Assembly (NCBI RefSeq): GCF_014207955.1
Contig: NZ_JACHLK010000005.1
Coordinates: 62,001-126,000 of the forward strand
Length of the DNA: 64,000 nt
DNA from: Acidovorax soli
GTDB taxonomy: Bacteria > Pseudomonadota > Gammaproteobacteria > Burkholderiales > Burkholderiaceae_C
Direction: 5' to 3'
Shown here: piece after piece, positions 26,735 to 34,085 of the stretch
How the letters are laid out: the number at the start of each line of letters is the position of its first letter
How positions within the stretch are numbered: the first letter of the stretch is position 1
Notes under the pieces: generated by a model
Told to the model about the DNA's origin: nothing
Databases searched by the model: none
What the model saw: only the letters and a program-made list of their open reading frames with translations
Position numbers and translations under genes: made by a program

Positions 26735-26852
26735 GGAAATCTCCTCGGTGGTTCGCTGGTTCCAACAAAAAAAACAGACGTTCACGGGGGATGCCGTTCC
26801 TGGGGCCTGCCGACCCTACCTCCCAGGACAAAAAATTTTTTGCTACCGGCGA
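26735..26852 (-). promoter_or_regulatory. Intergenic leader of the TonB receptor with A6T6 tract
   Basis: The 118 bp between the fecR homologue and the receptor contain a run of six A followed by six T at 26830-26841, conspicuous in this GC-rich DNA. It could be a curved element or part of the FecI-dependent receptor promoter. No exact promoter can be assigned by eye. Confidence 0.4.
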
Positions 26853-27734
26853 TCAGGGCCGGGTGGCGCGGGGCTGCACCACCCGCTCCCCGCTCGGGCC
26901 TGACTCCACGCGCACCGGCAGAAAGCCCGGCAGCAGGGCCAGCAGCGCCTCGGCATTGGCCGTGCGGTACACGCCCGAGACCTCCAGCCGCGCCAGCGCG
27001 GCATCGCCCAGCCGCACGGGCTGGCCGCTGTAGCGCGCGATCTCGTCCAGCACCTCGGGCAGGGGCGTGCGCTGGAACACCAGTTGGCCCTGGCGCCAGG
27101 CCGTGGCATGGGCGCTGTTCACACGGGCCGTGCCATCGAGCTGGCCTGCATGCGCGCGCACCTGGTCGTCGGCCGCGAGGGTGGCGGCCAGCCCATCGGT
27201 GCCGGCGACGGCCACGCGGCCCCGCAGCACGGTCACGGTCACCTCGTCGGCCTGGCGGCGCACGTCGAAGGCCGTGCCCAGCACGCGCACCTGGGTGGCG
27301 CCCGCGTCCACGGTGAACGGCCGCCAGGTGGAGGGCTGCACATCGAACAAGGCCCGGCCCGCGTGCAGCGCCACCCGGCGCGAGCGCAGGTGGCGCGATA
27401 CCGTGAGGCGGGTACCGGTGTCCAGCTCCACCCGGCTGCCGTCGGCCAGCTCCACGGTGCTGCGGCGGTCCGTCGGGGTGGCCACCTCTTCGGTGCGCCA
27501 GGCCGGGTCCTGCCAGGCGAGCAGGGCCGTGGCGGTCACCAGCAAGGCGGCGGCCAGGGGGCGCGCGATGCGGGTGGGGCGGGCCGAAGGCAGGGGGCCC
27601 AGCGCCTCGGGCGGCAGGGGAAAGCGCTCCTGCAGGGCGCTGCGGTGGCGCTCGATGGCGGCCTGCGCCGTGCCGTCCAGATCCGTGGCAGGCGCCGTGG
27701 GCAGGGGCGTGGCGGGAGCCGAAGGGCGGTTCAT
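26853..27734 (-). CDS. FecR-family sigma-factor regulator
   Basis: A 293-residue inner-membrane regulator that relays receptor occupancy to the FecI sigma factor. A short cytoplasmic N-terminus with EALGPLPSARPTR is followed by one membrane helix (PLAAALLVTATALLAW, about 59-75). The periplasmic FecR domain begins at about 95 (VELADGSRVELDTGTRLTVS, FTVDAGATQVRVLGTAFDVR). A C-terminal segment (LPEVLDEIARYSGQPVRLGD) matches the region that binds the receptor STN domain. The start codon overlaps the sigma-factor stop codon as ATGA at 27731-27734, so translation is coupled. The cytoplasmic part is shorter and more Pro-rich than in classical FecR. Confidence 0.93.
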   Translation of the reverse strand: MNRPSAPATPLPTAPATDLDGTAQAAIERHRSALQERFPLPPEALGPLPSARPTRIARPLAAALLVTATALLAWQDPAWRTEEVATPTDRRSTVELADGSRVELDTGTRLTVSRHLRSRRVALHAGRALFDVQPSTWRPFTVDAGATQVRVLGTAFDVRRQADEVTVTVLRGRVAVAGTDGLAATLAADDQVRAHAGQLDGTARVNSAHATAWRQGQLVFQRTPLPEVLDEIARYSGQPVRLGDAALARLEVSGVYRTANAEALLALLPGFLPVRVESGPSGERVVQPRATRP

Positions 27735-28267
27735 GCGGCCTCCCGCCACTGCGGCGCGCGCGCCCGGGCCAGGTGGGCGCGGCAGGCGGCCATGCCGGCA
27801 TGCAGGTGCTTTTCCACCGCCTTGCGCGAGATGCCCAGGCGCAGCGCGACCTCGGCATGCGGCATGCCGTGGATCTTGTGCATCACGAACACCGTCTGGC
27901 AGCGCGGCGGCAGGGCGGCGATCGCTTCTTCGAGCCAGCGCAGTTCGCGCTGGGCATCGAGCACGCGTGCGGCATCGGGGGCATCGCTGTGCGGGTCGGG
28001 CAGCAGAGCGGCAGCCTCGATCCGGGCGCGGTAGGCGTCCTCGCTGCGGCAGCGGTCCACCGCCAGGTCGTGCGAGATGCGGCGCAGCAGCGCCAGCGGC
28101 ACGCGCACCGGCGTGGCCGGCGGCTTTTCCATGACCTGCAGGCAGACGTCGTGCACCACCTCGCGCGCAAAGCCGGCGTCGCCAAAGCGGCGGCGCACAT
28201 GGGCGACCAGCTCTTCGTAGTGGTGCGTCAGCGCACCCAGCAGGGACAAAGGGGCGTCGCGCAGCAC
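27731..28267 (-). CDS. FecI-like ECF RNA polymerase sigma factor
   Basis: A 178-residue ECF sigma factor. Region 2 is recognisable as YEELVAHVRRRFGDAGFARE and LLRRISHDLAVDRCRSEDAY. Region 4 has LPPRCQTVFVMHKIHGMPHAE and LGISRKAVEKHLHAGMAACR, the FecI subgroup pattern. It should direct RNA polymerase to the promoter of the TonB receptor when FecR is activated. It is the first gene of a sigma-FecR-receptor set, overlapping the fecR homologue by 4 bases. A Fur-box-like palindrome lies about 50 bp upstream of its start, so iron limitation probably derepresses it. Confidence 0.93.
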   Translation of the reverse strand: MLRDAPLSLLGALTHHYEELVAHVRRRFGDAGFAREVVHDVCLQVMEKPPATPVRVPLALLRRISHDLAVDRCRSEDAYRARIEAAALLPDPHSDAPDAARVLDAQRELRWLEEAIAALPPRCQTVFVMHKIHGMPHAEVALRLGISRKAVEKHLHAGMAACRAHLARARAPQWREAA

Positions 28268-28318
28268 GGGAGGGTGGAAATGGATCGGGGGCGGGTGGAG
28301 GGAGGTCTGGATTATATG

Positions 28319-28338
28319 AATGAGAACAATTCTCTTTT
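28319..28338. promoter_or_regulatory. Fur-box-like operator upstream of the FecI homologue
   Basis: The sequence AATGAGAACAATTCTCTTTT has the inverted halves GAGAA (28322-28326) and TTCTC (28330-28334) and matches betaproteobacterial Fur sites of the AATGAGAAT-ATTCTCATT kind. A further GAGAA follows at 28339-28343, giving an overlapping second inverted pair. The site lies in the 169-bp gap between the divergent sigma gene and the EamA gene, in the only AT-rich part of that gap. Fur repression of the iron-signalling operon is inferred. Confidence 0.7.
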
Positions 28339-28436
28339 GAGAAGGGCTTGCGGAGGAGGACGCCGTCGCCGCCCTGCACGGCTGCCTTGCCCGTTGGTGT
28401 GGGCTGGCGACTGCGCCACGGCGCTATAACCGGTAC

Positions 28437-29366
28437 ATGACACTTGCATGGATGGCCTGGGCCTGGATTCCCCTCACCCTCTGGGCCGCGCTTGCGCAGA
28501 CGGCGCGCAATGCGGCCCAGCGCTCCGTCACGGCCGAGCTGGGCACGCTGGCGGCCACGCTGGTGCGTTTTCTCTACGGCCTGCCGCTGGCCTCGGCCTG
28601 GGTGGCGGGGCTGACCTTCGTCGGCGTGGGCTATGGTGTCCCGCATTTCTCGCTGCCCTACGCCGCCTGGCTGGCCATGGGCGCGCTCACGCAGGTGGGG
28701 GCCACGGCCTTCTTGCTGCTGGCGATGAAGGAGCGCAACTTCGTGCTGGCCGTGGCCTATTCCAAGACCGAGGTGCTGCAGGTGGCGCTGTTCTCGGCCG
28801 TGCTGCTGCAGGAGCTGCCGGGCCCGCTGGCCTTTGGCGCCATGGCGCTGGCCACCGTGGGCGTGGTGCTGCTCTCGCTGCCGGCGGGCGGCTGGCGCGC
28901 GCTGCGCGCGGGGGAGGGCGGCAGCGGCAAGCTGGTGGTCTACGGTCTGGCCTCGGGGGCCTGCTTTGCGCTGGCCAGCGTGGGCTTTCGCGGGGCTTCG
29001 CTGGCCCTGGGCGAGGGCGTGGCGCCCTGGGTGGCGGGGGCTTGGGGCGTGTTCTGGGCCCAGTTGCTGCAGACCCTGGTGCTGGGCGGCTGGCTGCTGG
29101 CGCGCCAGCCTGGGGTGGCGGGCGCGATTGCACGCGCCTGGCGCCTGTCGGTGGTGGCCGGCTCCATGGGGGCGCTGGCCTCCATCGCCTGGTTCACGGC
29201 CTATGCCATGCGGCCGGCGTCCGATGTGCGCACCCTGGGGCTGGTCGAGGTGCTGTTCAGCTACCTGGTGTCGCGCCGCATGTTCCGCGAGAGCCTGTCG
29301 CGCACCGAAGGCATCGGCCTGGCCCTGGTGCTGGCGGGGCTGGTGGGCATCTGTGCCCAGTGGTAG
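28437..29366 (+). CDS. EamA/DMT-family transporter
   Basis: A 309-residue protein with about ten hydrophobic helices. It is recognisable by two EamA halves, for example LLLAMKERNFVLAVAYSKTEVLQVALFS in the first and TLGLVEVLFSYLVSRRMFRE in the second. It shares the fold but little sequence with the transporter at 19438. The gene is divergent from the fecI homologue and could share the iron-responsive intergenic region, but metabolite exporters of this kind are common and the link is positional. The ATG at 28437 is well placed before the first helix (WMAWAWIPLTLWAALAQT). The substrate is unknown. Confidence 0.88.
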   Translation: MTLAWMAWAWIPLTLWAALAQTARNAAQRSVTAELGTLAATLVRFLYGLPLASAWVAGLTFVGVGYGVPHFSLPYAAWLAMGALTQVGATAFLLLAMKERNFVLAVAYSKTEVLQVALFSAVLLQELPGPLAFGAMALATVGVVLLSLPAGGWRALRAGEGGSGKLVVYGLASGACFALASVGFRGASLALGEGVAPWVAGAWGVFWAQLLQTLVLGGWLLARQPGVAGAIARAWRLSVVAGSMGALASIAWFTAYAMRPASDVRTLGLVEVLFSYLVSRRMFRESLSRTEGIGLALVLAGLVGICAQW

Positions 29367-29377
29367 CGAGCTGCCGA

Positions 29378-29788
29378 TCAGGGAGCCGGAGGGGGCACGG
29401 CGGCCAGCCGCCGCAGTGTGGCCAGGTAGGCCACCACATCTTCGCGCTCCTGTGCATCGTCCAGGTGGTAGTCCATGGCCTGGCCCGGGATCAGCGCCTC
29501 GGGGTCGGTCAGCCAGGCCCGGAGCGTGGCGCGGGTCCACAGCAGCTTGCTGTCGCGCAGCGCGGGTGAGTAGTCAAAGTCCTTGAGGGCGCCCGCGCGG
29601 CGACCCACCACGCCCCGGTGGGCCGGGCCTTCGCGGTGGGCGTCGACGCTGTGGCAGCCGGCGCAGTGCTCCTGGTACACGGCGCGGCCGCGCTCCACCG
29701 ATTGGGCGGATGCGTGGGAGCAGGCGACGCCCAGCAGGCTGGCCGCCAGTGCCGCAGTCCACAACCCTCTCATCTCACCGGACGCCAT
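29378..29788 (-). CDS. Class I c-type cytochrome
   Basis: A 136-residue exported monohaem cytochrome c. The signal peptide (LWTAALAASLLGVACSHASAQ) is followed by the haem-binding CAGCH at 42-46. A methionine in IPGQAMDY is the likely sixth ligand. The size and layout match cytochrome c-550/c2-type electron carriers of the periplasm. ATG 29788 is used; ATG 29773 would give a shorter signal peptide and is possible. The cysteine in GVAC could allow lipidation, but the context is a poor lipobox. It converges with the EamA gene (11-bp gap). The partner oxidase or dehydrogenase is not evident. Confidence 0.9.
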   Translation of the reverse strand: MASGEMRGLWTAALAASLLGVACSHASAQSVERGRAVYQEHCAGCHSVDAHREGPAHRGVVGRRAGALKDFDYSPALRDSKLLWTRATLRAWLTDPEALIPGQAMDYHLDDAQEREDVVAYLATLRRLAAVPPPAP

Positions 29789-30035
29789 GGTGGGGGGGCC
29801 GCGGTGGCGTTGCGCTGGCGTGGGGTGGGGTGCGCTGGTTCATGGGCATGCGATTCGGATTGGGATTCGGAGTGGGGCCGGTGGCTATACGCAGCGCCGA
29901 GCCCGCTGGATGCAGCGACCGGGAGCCGCCGTGGCGGGCAATGCGCCGGTGCATCCAGTCGGCGGTTTGTGGCGTATTCACCGCATACACCTTGACCCCC
30001 ACCGTGACCTCTGGCCAATCCCAGACAATGGGCGC

Positions 30036-30614
30036 ATGAGCAGCACCCTCACCCCAGACAGTGAACTGATGTACCTCCTCGACCGCATCGCCGCACAGGA
30101 CGACTCCGCGCTGAAAGCCTTGTACGAGAGCACCTCGTCCAAGCTGTTCGGCCTGGCGCTGCGCATCGTGCGTCACCGCGACCTGGCCGAGGACGTGCTG
30201 CAGGAGGCGTTCCTCAGCATCTGGCGCGGGGCGGGCAGCTACCGTGCCTCGCTCAGCCCGCCCATGGCCTGGATGGGGCTCATCGTGCGCAGCCGCGCCC
30301 TGGATGCGCTGCGCAAGCGTGCCTCGGACCGCAGCGACGTCACCAACGAGTTCGACGAGGAGCTGGCCCAGACCCTGGAGGGCGATTCGCCCAACCCCAT
30401 GGACATCACCCAGGCCAGCGAACAGGCCTTTGCCCTGCACCAGTGCCTGGGCAAGCTGGACCACAAGCAGCGCGAGGTGGTGAGCCTGGCCTACCTGCGC
30501 GACCAGAGCCACAGCGAACTGGCCGAACAACTGCGGCTGCCTCTGGGCACGGTGAAGAGCTGGATCCGGCGCGGCCTGGAGCAGTTGCGCCAGTGCATGG
30601 CCCGCTACGTTTGA
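30036..30614 (+). CDS. ECF RNA polymerase sigma factor (SigK-like group)
   Basis: A 192-residue sigma-70-family protein. Region 2 reads ALKALYESTSSKLFGLALRI, HRDLAEDVLQEAFLSIW and MGLIVRSRALDALRKR. Region 4 reads LDHKQREVVSLAYLRDQSHSE and LRLPLGTVKSWIRRGLEQLR. It directly precedes the anti-sigma gene by 10 bp, the usual co-transcribed pair. ATG 30036 begins the recognisable N-terminus; longer in-frame extensions upstream run through non-coding sequence. Its regulon probably includes the envelope redox genes downstream, inferred from position and from the pattern of ECF sigma factors controlling neighbouring exported proteins. Confidence 0.93.
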   Translation: MSSTLTPDSELMYLLDRIAAQDDSALKALYESTSSKLFGLALRIVRHRDLAEDVLQEAFLSIWRGAGSYRASLSPPMAWMGLIVRSRALDALRKRASDRSDVTNEFDEELAQTLEGDSPNPMDITQASEQAFALHQCLGKLDHKQREVVSLAYLRDQSHSELAEQLRLPLGTVKSWIRRGLEQLRQCMARYV

Positions 30615-30624
30615 CGAGGGCAGC

Positions 30625-31431
30625 ATGAACCTCACCCAACACCCCGAATTGCTCGACCGCCTGGCGGCCAGCTATGCGCTGGGCACCCTGCGCGGCGGCG
30701 CACGCCGCCGTTTTGAAACCCTGGCCCGCGAGCACGCCGCCGTGCGTGCGGCGGCTCTGGTCTGGCAGACCCACTGGTCGGGCCTGGCCGAGCTGCAGGA
30801 ACTGGCAAAGCCCGACGCCGCCGTCTGGACGCGTATCCACAACCTGGTGCAGGCCGAGCGCCAGGCCCAGGCCCTGCAGGCGGCACGCCAGGCGGGCGAG
30901 CCGGCCCTGCCGGTGTCCGCAGGGGCCGGAGGCTGGCTGCGCAGCCTGCTGCTGTGGCGCGGCGCGGCGGCCGCGGGCGCCCTGGCCACCGTGGTGGCCG
31001 TGGTGGTGGGCCTGCAGGTCAACGGCGGGCTGCGTGCCAGCAGCGGCGCCCAGATCGCCGAACTGCGCCAGCAACTGCAGGCCGCGCCACAGATCCAGTA
31101 CGTGGCCGTGCTGGCCGACGACAAGGCCGCGGCCTCGATGCTGGTGACCTTCGACCCCAAGAACAACCGGCTCGAACTGCAGCGCGTGGGCGGCTTCCAG
31201 GAAGGGGCGGACAAGTCACTCCAGCTGTGGGCGCTGCCGCCCGCAGGCGGCCCGCGCTCCCTGGGGGTGCTGGGCCAGGAGCGGCTGCTCAACCTCACGG
31301 CCGGCGAGGCCGACGTGCGCCAGGTACCGGCCCTGGCCATCAGCCTGGAGCCCAAGGGCGGCGTGCCCAGCGCGGGCGGGCCCACCGGGCCGGTGCTGTT
31401 CAAGGGCGAGTTGATTCAGCGCATGCTGTAA
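30625..31431 (+). CDS. RskA-like anti-sigma factor
   Basis: A 268-residue membrane protein. The N-terminal cytoplasmic part (LLDRLAASYALGTLRGGARRR) has the anti-sigma fold pattern but lacks the zinc-binding HxxxCxxC. One helix follows at about 112-132 (GAAAAGALATVVAVVVGL). The periplasmic RskA domain includes YVAVLADDKAAASMLVTFDP and LQLWALPPAGGPRSLGVL. It should hold the upstream ECF sigma factor inactive until an envelope or redox signal releases it. Rsk-type anti-sigmas are often inactivated by proteolysis; no protease gene is adjacent. The first copy of the intergenic repeat begins 9 bp after its stop codon. Confidence 0.9.
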   Translation: MNLTQHPELLDRLAASYALGTLRGGARRRFETLAREHAAVRAAALVWQTHWSGLAELQELAKPDAAVWTRIHNLVQAERQAQALQAARQAGEPALPVSAGAGGWLRSLLLWRGAAAAGALATVVAVVVGLQVNGGLRASSGAQIAELRQQLQAAPQIQYVAVLADDKAAASMLVTFDPKNNRLELQRVGGFQEGADKSLQLWALPPAGGPRSLGVLGQERLLNLTAGEADVRQVPALAISLEPKGGVPSAGGPTGPVLFKGELIQRML

Positions 31432-31776
31432 ACGAAGCACCTCCTGAGGCGCTTCGCGCCTCGGTGCGTCCGCCGGAGGCGGCCGCTCTTCGGGCACGTC
31501 CAAGCCTGCGCAGGCAGGCTTGGAGCCGCGGCCCTCAGCCCCTCTCTCGACTCGCTGCGCGAGTCGGGAGGGGGACGCCCCCAGTGCGGCGGGGCGGCCC
31601 TTGCACGGGGGCACTGGCTTTGGCCGCGCCAGTTTCGCAGGCCTGTGGGCTGGCGGCAGCTGCCCCTCGACAAAGGGTCGAACAAAAATATCTGTGGTTT
31701 TTGAATCCGTGGCGCACCAGATTGCGTAAGTAGGGAGCAACATCCCCTTACATCACTTTTTGTGCTGGAGCCCTCG
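31432..31776 (+). other. 345-bp intergenic region: repeat copy A plus leader of the DUF3034 gene
   Basis: The first 200 bp are the longest copy of the dispersed repeat (see 31440-31632). The remaining part becomes AT-richer at about 31680-31760 and should hold the promoter of the DUF3034 gene. Just before the start lies an interrupted palindrome, GTAAGTAGGG at 31726-31735 facing CCCCTTAC at 31744-31751. CTGGAG at 31765-31770 is the ribosome site. No open reading frame in the region looks coding. Confidence 0.6.
31440..31632 (+). repeat. Dispersed intergenic repeat, copy A (long form)
   Basis: The 5' part CTGAGGCGCTTCGCGCC (31444-31460) is followed by about 75 bp unique to this copy, including a 9-bp stem at 31501-31509/31514-31522. 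Then comes the main hairpin: stem CGACTCG (31548-31554), loop CTGCG and CGAGTCG (31560-31566), extended by CCCTCTCT/GGAGGGGG pairing to about 15 bp. The conserved core from GGGGGACGC at 31570 onward contains CCAGTGC/GCACTGG pairing at 31581-31587 and 31611-31617. Confidence 0.85.
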
Positions 31777-32709
31777 ATGAAACACAGGCGTCCATTTTTC
31801 GCGTTCGCGGCCCTGGCCATGGCGGCCGGGCTGGCCCATGCCGATACCGGCAAGCTGCGGCTCACCGGTGGCGTGAACACCATTGCCGGGTCGGCCGGTG
31901 GGGGGCTCACGCCCTGGGCCGTGATCGGCAGCAACGCCACCGAGGGCGAGGTCGGTTTCAGCGGCTACGCCACGCGGGCCGGTACGCGGGACTACGGCCT
32001 CACCGGCTACGGTGTGGCCGTGGGGCTGTTCGACCGGGCCGAGCTGTCCCTGGCGCGGCAGGATTTCGATGCATCGCCCGCCCTGGCGCTCAACGGGGTG
32101 GCGGCTTTCGGGGTCACCCCGGGCCAGCACATCAAGATGGACGTGGTCGGGCTCAAGTTCAAGGTGGCCGGCGACGCGGTGCTCGATGCCGACAGCTTCA
32201 TGCCGCAGATCGCCGTGGGCATCGAGCACAAGCGCGCCCACCCGGGCTCCATCCAGTCGGTCTACAACTTCCTCGGGGTGAAGAACAACGGCACGGACGT
32301 CTATGTCAGTGCCACCAAGCTCTTCCTGGCCCAGAGCCTGCTGGTCAATGCCACTTTGCGCTCCACCAACGCCAACCAGAACGGCCTGCTGGGCTTTGGC
32401 TCGGCCGCGCCCGGCAAGAACGGGCGCAGCCTGCAGCCCGAATTCTCTCTGGCCTACCTGCTGCGCCGCGACCTGGCCGTGGGGGCCGAATACCGCTTCA
32501 AGCCCAACAACCTGCAGGCCCTGGGCGCTGCGGCCGGCCTGGGCGCCGGGCTGCGCGAGGACGACTGGAAAGACATTTTCATCGCCTGGGCCCCGAGCAA
32601 GCATTTCTCGCTCACGCTGGCCTATGTGGACCTGGGCCGCATCGCGCCCGGCGTGACCCAGGGCCGCCGCCAGACCGGCTACTACCTCTCGGCACAGGCC
32701 GCCTTCTGA
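31777..32709 (+). CDS. DUF3034-family outer-membrane barrel protein
   Basis: A 310-residue exported protein. The signal peptide (FFAFAALAMAAGLAHA) is followed by GKLRLTGGVNTIAGSAGGGLTPWAVIG, the hallmark start of DUF3034 proteins. The sequence is rich in alternating hydrophobic and polar residues and ends in YYLSAQAAF with a terminal aromatic, as in outer-membrane barrels. The biochemical role of DUF3034 is not established. ATG 31777 is used because CTGGAG precedes it by 6 bases and the signal peptide starts there. It is followed 24 bp later by the truncated haemoglobin gene, so the two are probably one transcript. Confidence 0.88.
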   Translation: MKHRRPFFAFAALAMAAGLAHADTGKLRLTGGVNTIAGSAGGGLTPWAVIGSNATEGEVGFSGYATRAGTRDYGLTGYGVAVGLFDRAELSLARQDFDASPALALNGVAAFGVTPGQHIKMDVVGLKFKVAGDAVLDADSFMPQIAVGIEHKRAHPGSIQSVYNFLGVKNNGTDVYVSATKLFLAQSLLVNATLRSTNANQNGLLGFGSAAPGKNGRSLQPEFSLAYLLRRDLAVGAEYRFKPNNLQALGAAAGLGAGLREDDWKDIFIAWAPSKHFSLTLAYVDLGRIAPGVTQGRRQTGYYLSAQAAF

Positions 32710-32733
32710 CCCCCGGCATTTCTGGAGACAGCC

Positions 32734-33171
32734 ATGAAAAAGACCCTGATGGCCTTGGGCCTCGCCTGCGCCAGCCTGCTGGCGCTGCCCGCGCTGGCCC
32801 AATCCGCAGCCCCTGCCGGCCTGTACCAGGCGCTGGGCGAGAAGGCCGGCATCGACCGCCTGGTGGACGACTTCGTCAACCGCGCCGTGAAGGACCCGCG
32901 CATCGGCGCGCACTTCAAGGACACCAAGCCCGCCGCGCTCAAGGAAAGCCTGGCCGACCAGTTCTGCCAGCTCAGCGGCGGGCCTTGCAAATACGAGGGC
33001 GCCGATATGAAATCGGCCCATGCCGACATGCAGATCAACAAGGGCCACTTCCATGCGCTCGTCGAGGTGCTGCAAAGCGCCATGGACGCGCAGGGCATTC
33101 CCTTTGCGCAGCAGAACCGCCTGCTGGCCCTGCTGGCGCCCATGCACCGCGACGTAATCACAGTCAAGTGA
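32734..33171 (+). CDS. Exported group 1 truncated haemoglobin
   Basis: A 145-residue protein with a cleavable signal peptide (LACASLLALPALAQ) ahead of a group 1 truncated globin. The globin fold is recognisable from LYQALGEKAGIDRLVDDFV, DPRIGAHFKDT and LSGGPCKYEGADMKSAHADM. His 96 in KSAHADM is the expected proximal F8 ligand. The B10 tyrosine usual in this group (as in EDFY of the mycobacterial protein) is replaced by valine (DDFV, residue 48). Most truncated globins are cytoplasmic, so export implies a periplasmic haem protein. Haem binding, and O2, NO or electron chemistry, are inferred. It lies between an outer-membrane protein and a cupredoxin-like gene. Confidence 0.88.
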   Translation: MKKTLMALGLACASLLALPALAQSAAPAGLYQALGEKAGIDRLVDDFVNRAVKDPRIGAHFKDTKPAALKESLADQFCQLSGGPCKYEGADMKSAHADMQINKGHFHALVEVLQSAMDAQGIPFAQQNRLLALLAPMHRDVITVK

Positions 33172-33172
33172 A

Positions 33173-33270
33173 CCCCCTGAGTCGCTTCGCGCCTTCCCCC
33201 CTAAGGGGGACGCCCCCAGCGCGGCGGGGCGGCCCTTGCGCGGGGGCACTGGCCTTGGGCGCGCCAGTTT
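33173..33270 (+). repeat. Dispersed intergenic repeat, copy B (short form)
   Basis: CCCCCTGAGTCGCTTCGCG (33174-33192) is followed by a truncated hairpin, CCCCCTAAGGGGG at about 33197-33209, in place of the long stem seen in copies A and C. The conserved core follows (GGGGGACGCCCCCAGCGC onward, 33205-33268). It begins directly after the truncated haemoglobin stop codon and ends 49 bp before the cupredoxin start. Confidence 0.85.
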
Positions 33271-33318
33271 CATGCGATGTGGGCGGGGCAATGTGATGAT
33301 CAACCAAGAGGGACTTCT

Positions 33319-34059
33319 ATGATCAAGGTGACAAAAAACGCACTCTTTGCCTTCGCTGCCTGCGCCGTTGCCACCGGCGCCCTGGCCGGCAACGTCCAGA
33401 TCCAGGTGCTGGACAAGGACGGCAAGCCCGTGCCCGATGCCGTGGTGGTGGTCTACCCGACCGCCGGCAGCGCTGCTGCGCCCACCCTGGTGCCCGCGAG
33501 CCCGGTGATCGAGCAGGAGAAGATGCGCTTCGTGCCCGCGGTGACGGTGGTGGTGCCCGGCACCACGGTGCGCTTCACCAACCAGGACCGCTGGGACCAC
33601 CATGTGCGCGGCAACGCCGCCACGCCCGCTGCCAGCGCCTCGCCCGGCACCGGTGGCTTTGAACTGCGCCTGGCCGGCAAGACCGACGGCAAGCCCTCGA
33701 ATTTCGCCGACGTGAAGCTCGACACCGCGGGTGTGGTGCTGCTGGGCTGCCACCTGCATGGCTCCATGCGCGGCCACGTGTTCGTGACCGACTCGGCCTG
33801 GACGCTCAAGACCGACGACAACGGCATTGCCCGCTTTGCCGCTGTGCCCGAGGGGGCTGCACAGGTGCGTGTGTGGCATGCCGAGCAGCTCGTGGACCTG
33901 CCGCGCAAGGCCTTGCAGGTGGTGGCCAGCCCGGTGCTCGATACGGTGCAACTGAGCGTGGTGCCGCGCGTGCGCCGTGCACCGCCGCCTTCCACCGCGC
34001 CAGGCGGCCCCATGGGCTCGTACAGCCTGGTGCAACCGGCCCACCAGCACACCCACTGA
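33319..34059 (+). CDS. Cupredoxin-like periplasmic protein with carboxypeptidase-regulatory-like domains
   Basis: A 246-residue exported protein often annotated as a methylamine utilisation protein. After the signal peptide (AACAVATGALA), residues about 25-50 form a regulatory-like beta segment (VQIQVLDKDGKPVPDAVVVV). The cupredoxin core follows: VTVVVPGTTVRFTNQDRWDHHVRG with His 94/95, and GCHLHGSMRGHVFV with Cys 144, His 147 and Met 150. Together these form a plausible type 1 copper site. A C-terminal beta segment and a His/Pro-rich tail end the protein. ATG 33319 follows AAGAGGGA. It probably shuttles electrons or binds copper in the periplasm; its partner may be the diheme cytochrome on the opposite strand. 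Confidence 0.85.
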   Translation: MIKVTKNALFAFAACAVATGALAGNVQIQVLDKDGKPVPDAVVVVYPTAGSAAAPTLVPASPVIEQEKMRFVPAVTVVVPGTTVRFTNQDRWDHHVRGNAATPAASASPGTGGFELRLAGKTDGKPSNFADVKLDTAGVVLLGCHLHGSMRGHVFVTDSAWTLKTDDNGIARFAAVPEGAAQVRVWHAEQLVDLPRKALQVVASPVLDTVQLSVVPRVRRAPPPSTAPGGPMGSYSLVQPAHQHTH

Positions 34060-34085
34060 CGCGCGGGCGCGGGGTGCGGGCTGCG

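Noticed and set aside
27084..28034. 316-codon open frame antisense to the fecR and fecI homologues
   Set aside because: It has no recognisable domain, and the minus-strand genes have a strong 4-bp overlap and family motifs.
29850..29875. Short GATTCGG direct repeats upstream of the ECF sigma gene
   Set aside because: Two 7-bp copies 12 bp apart are not enough to support a CRISPR, satellite or binding-site claim.
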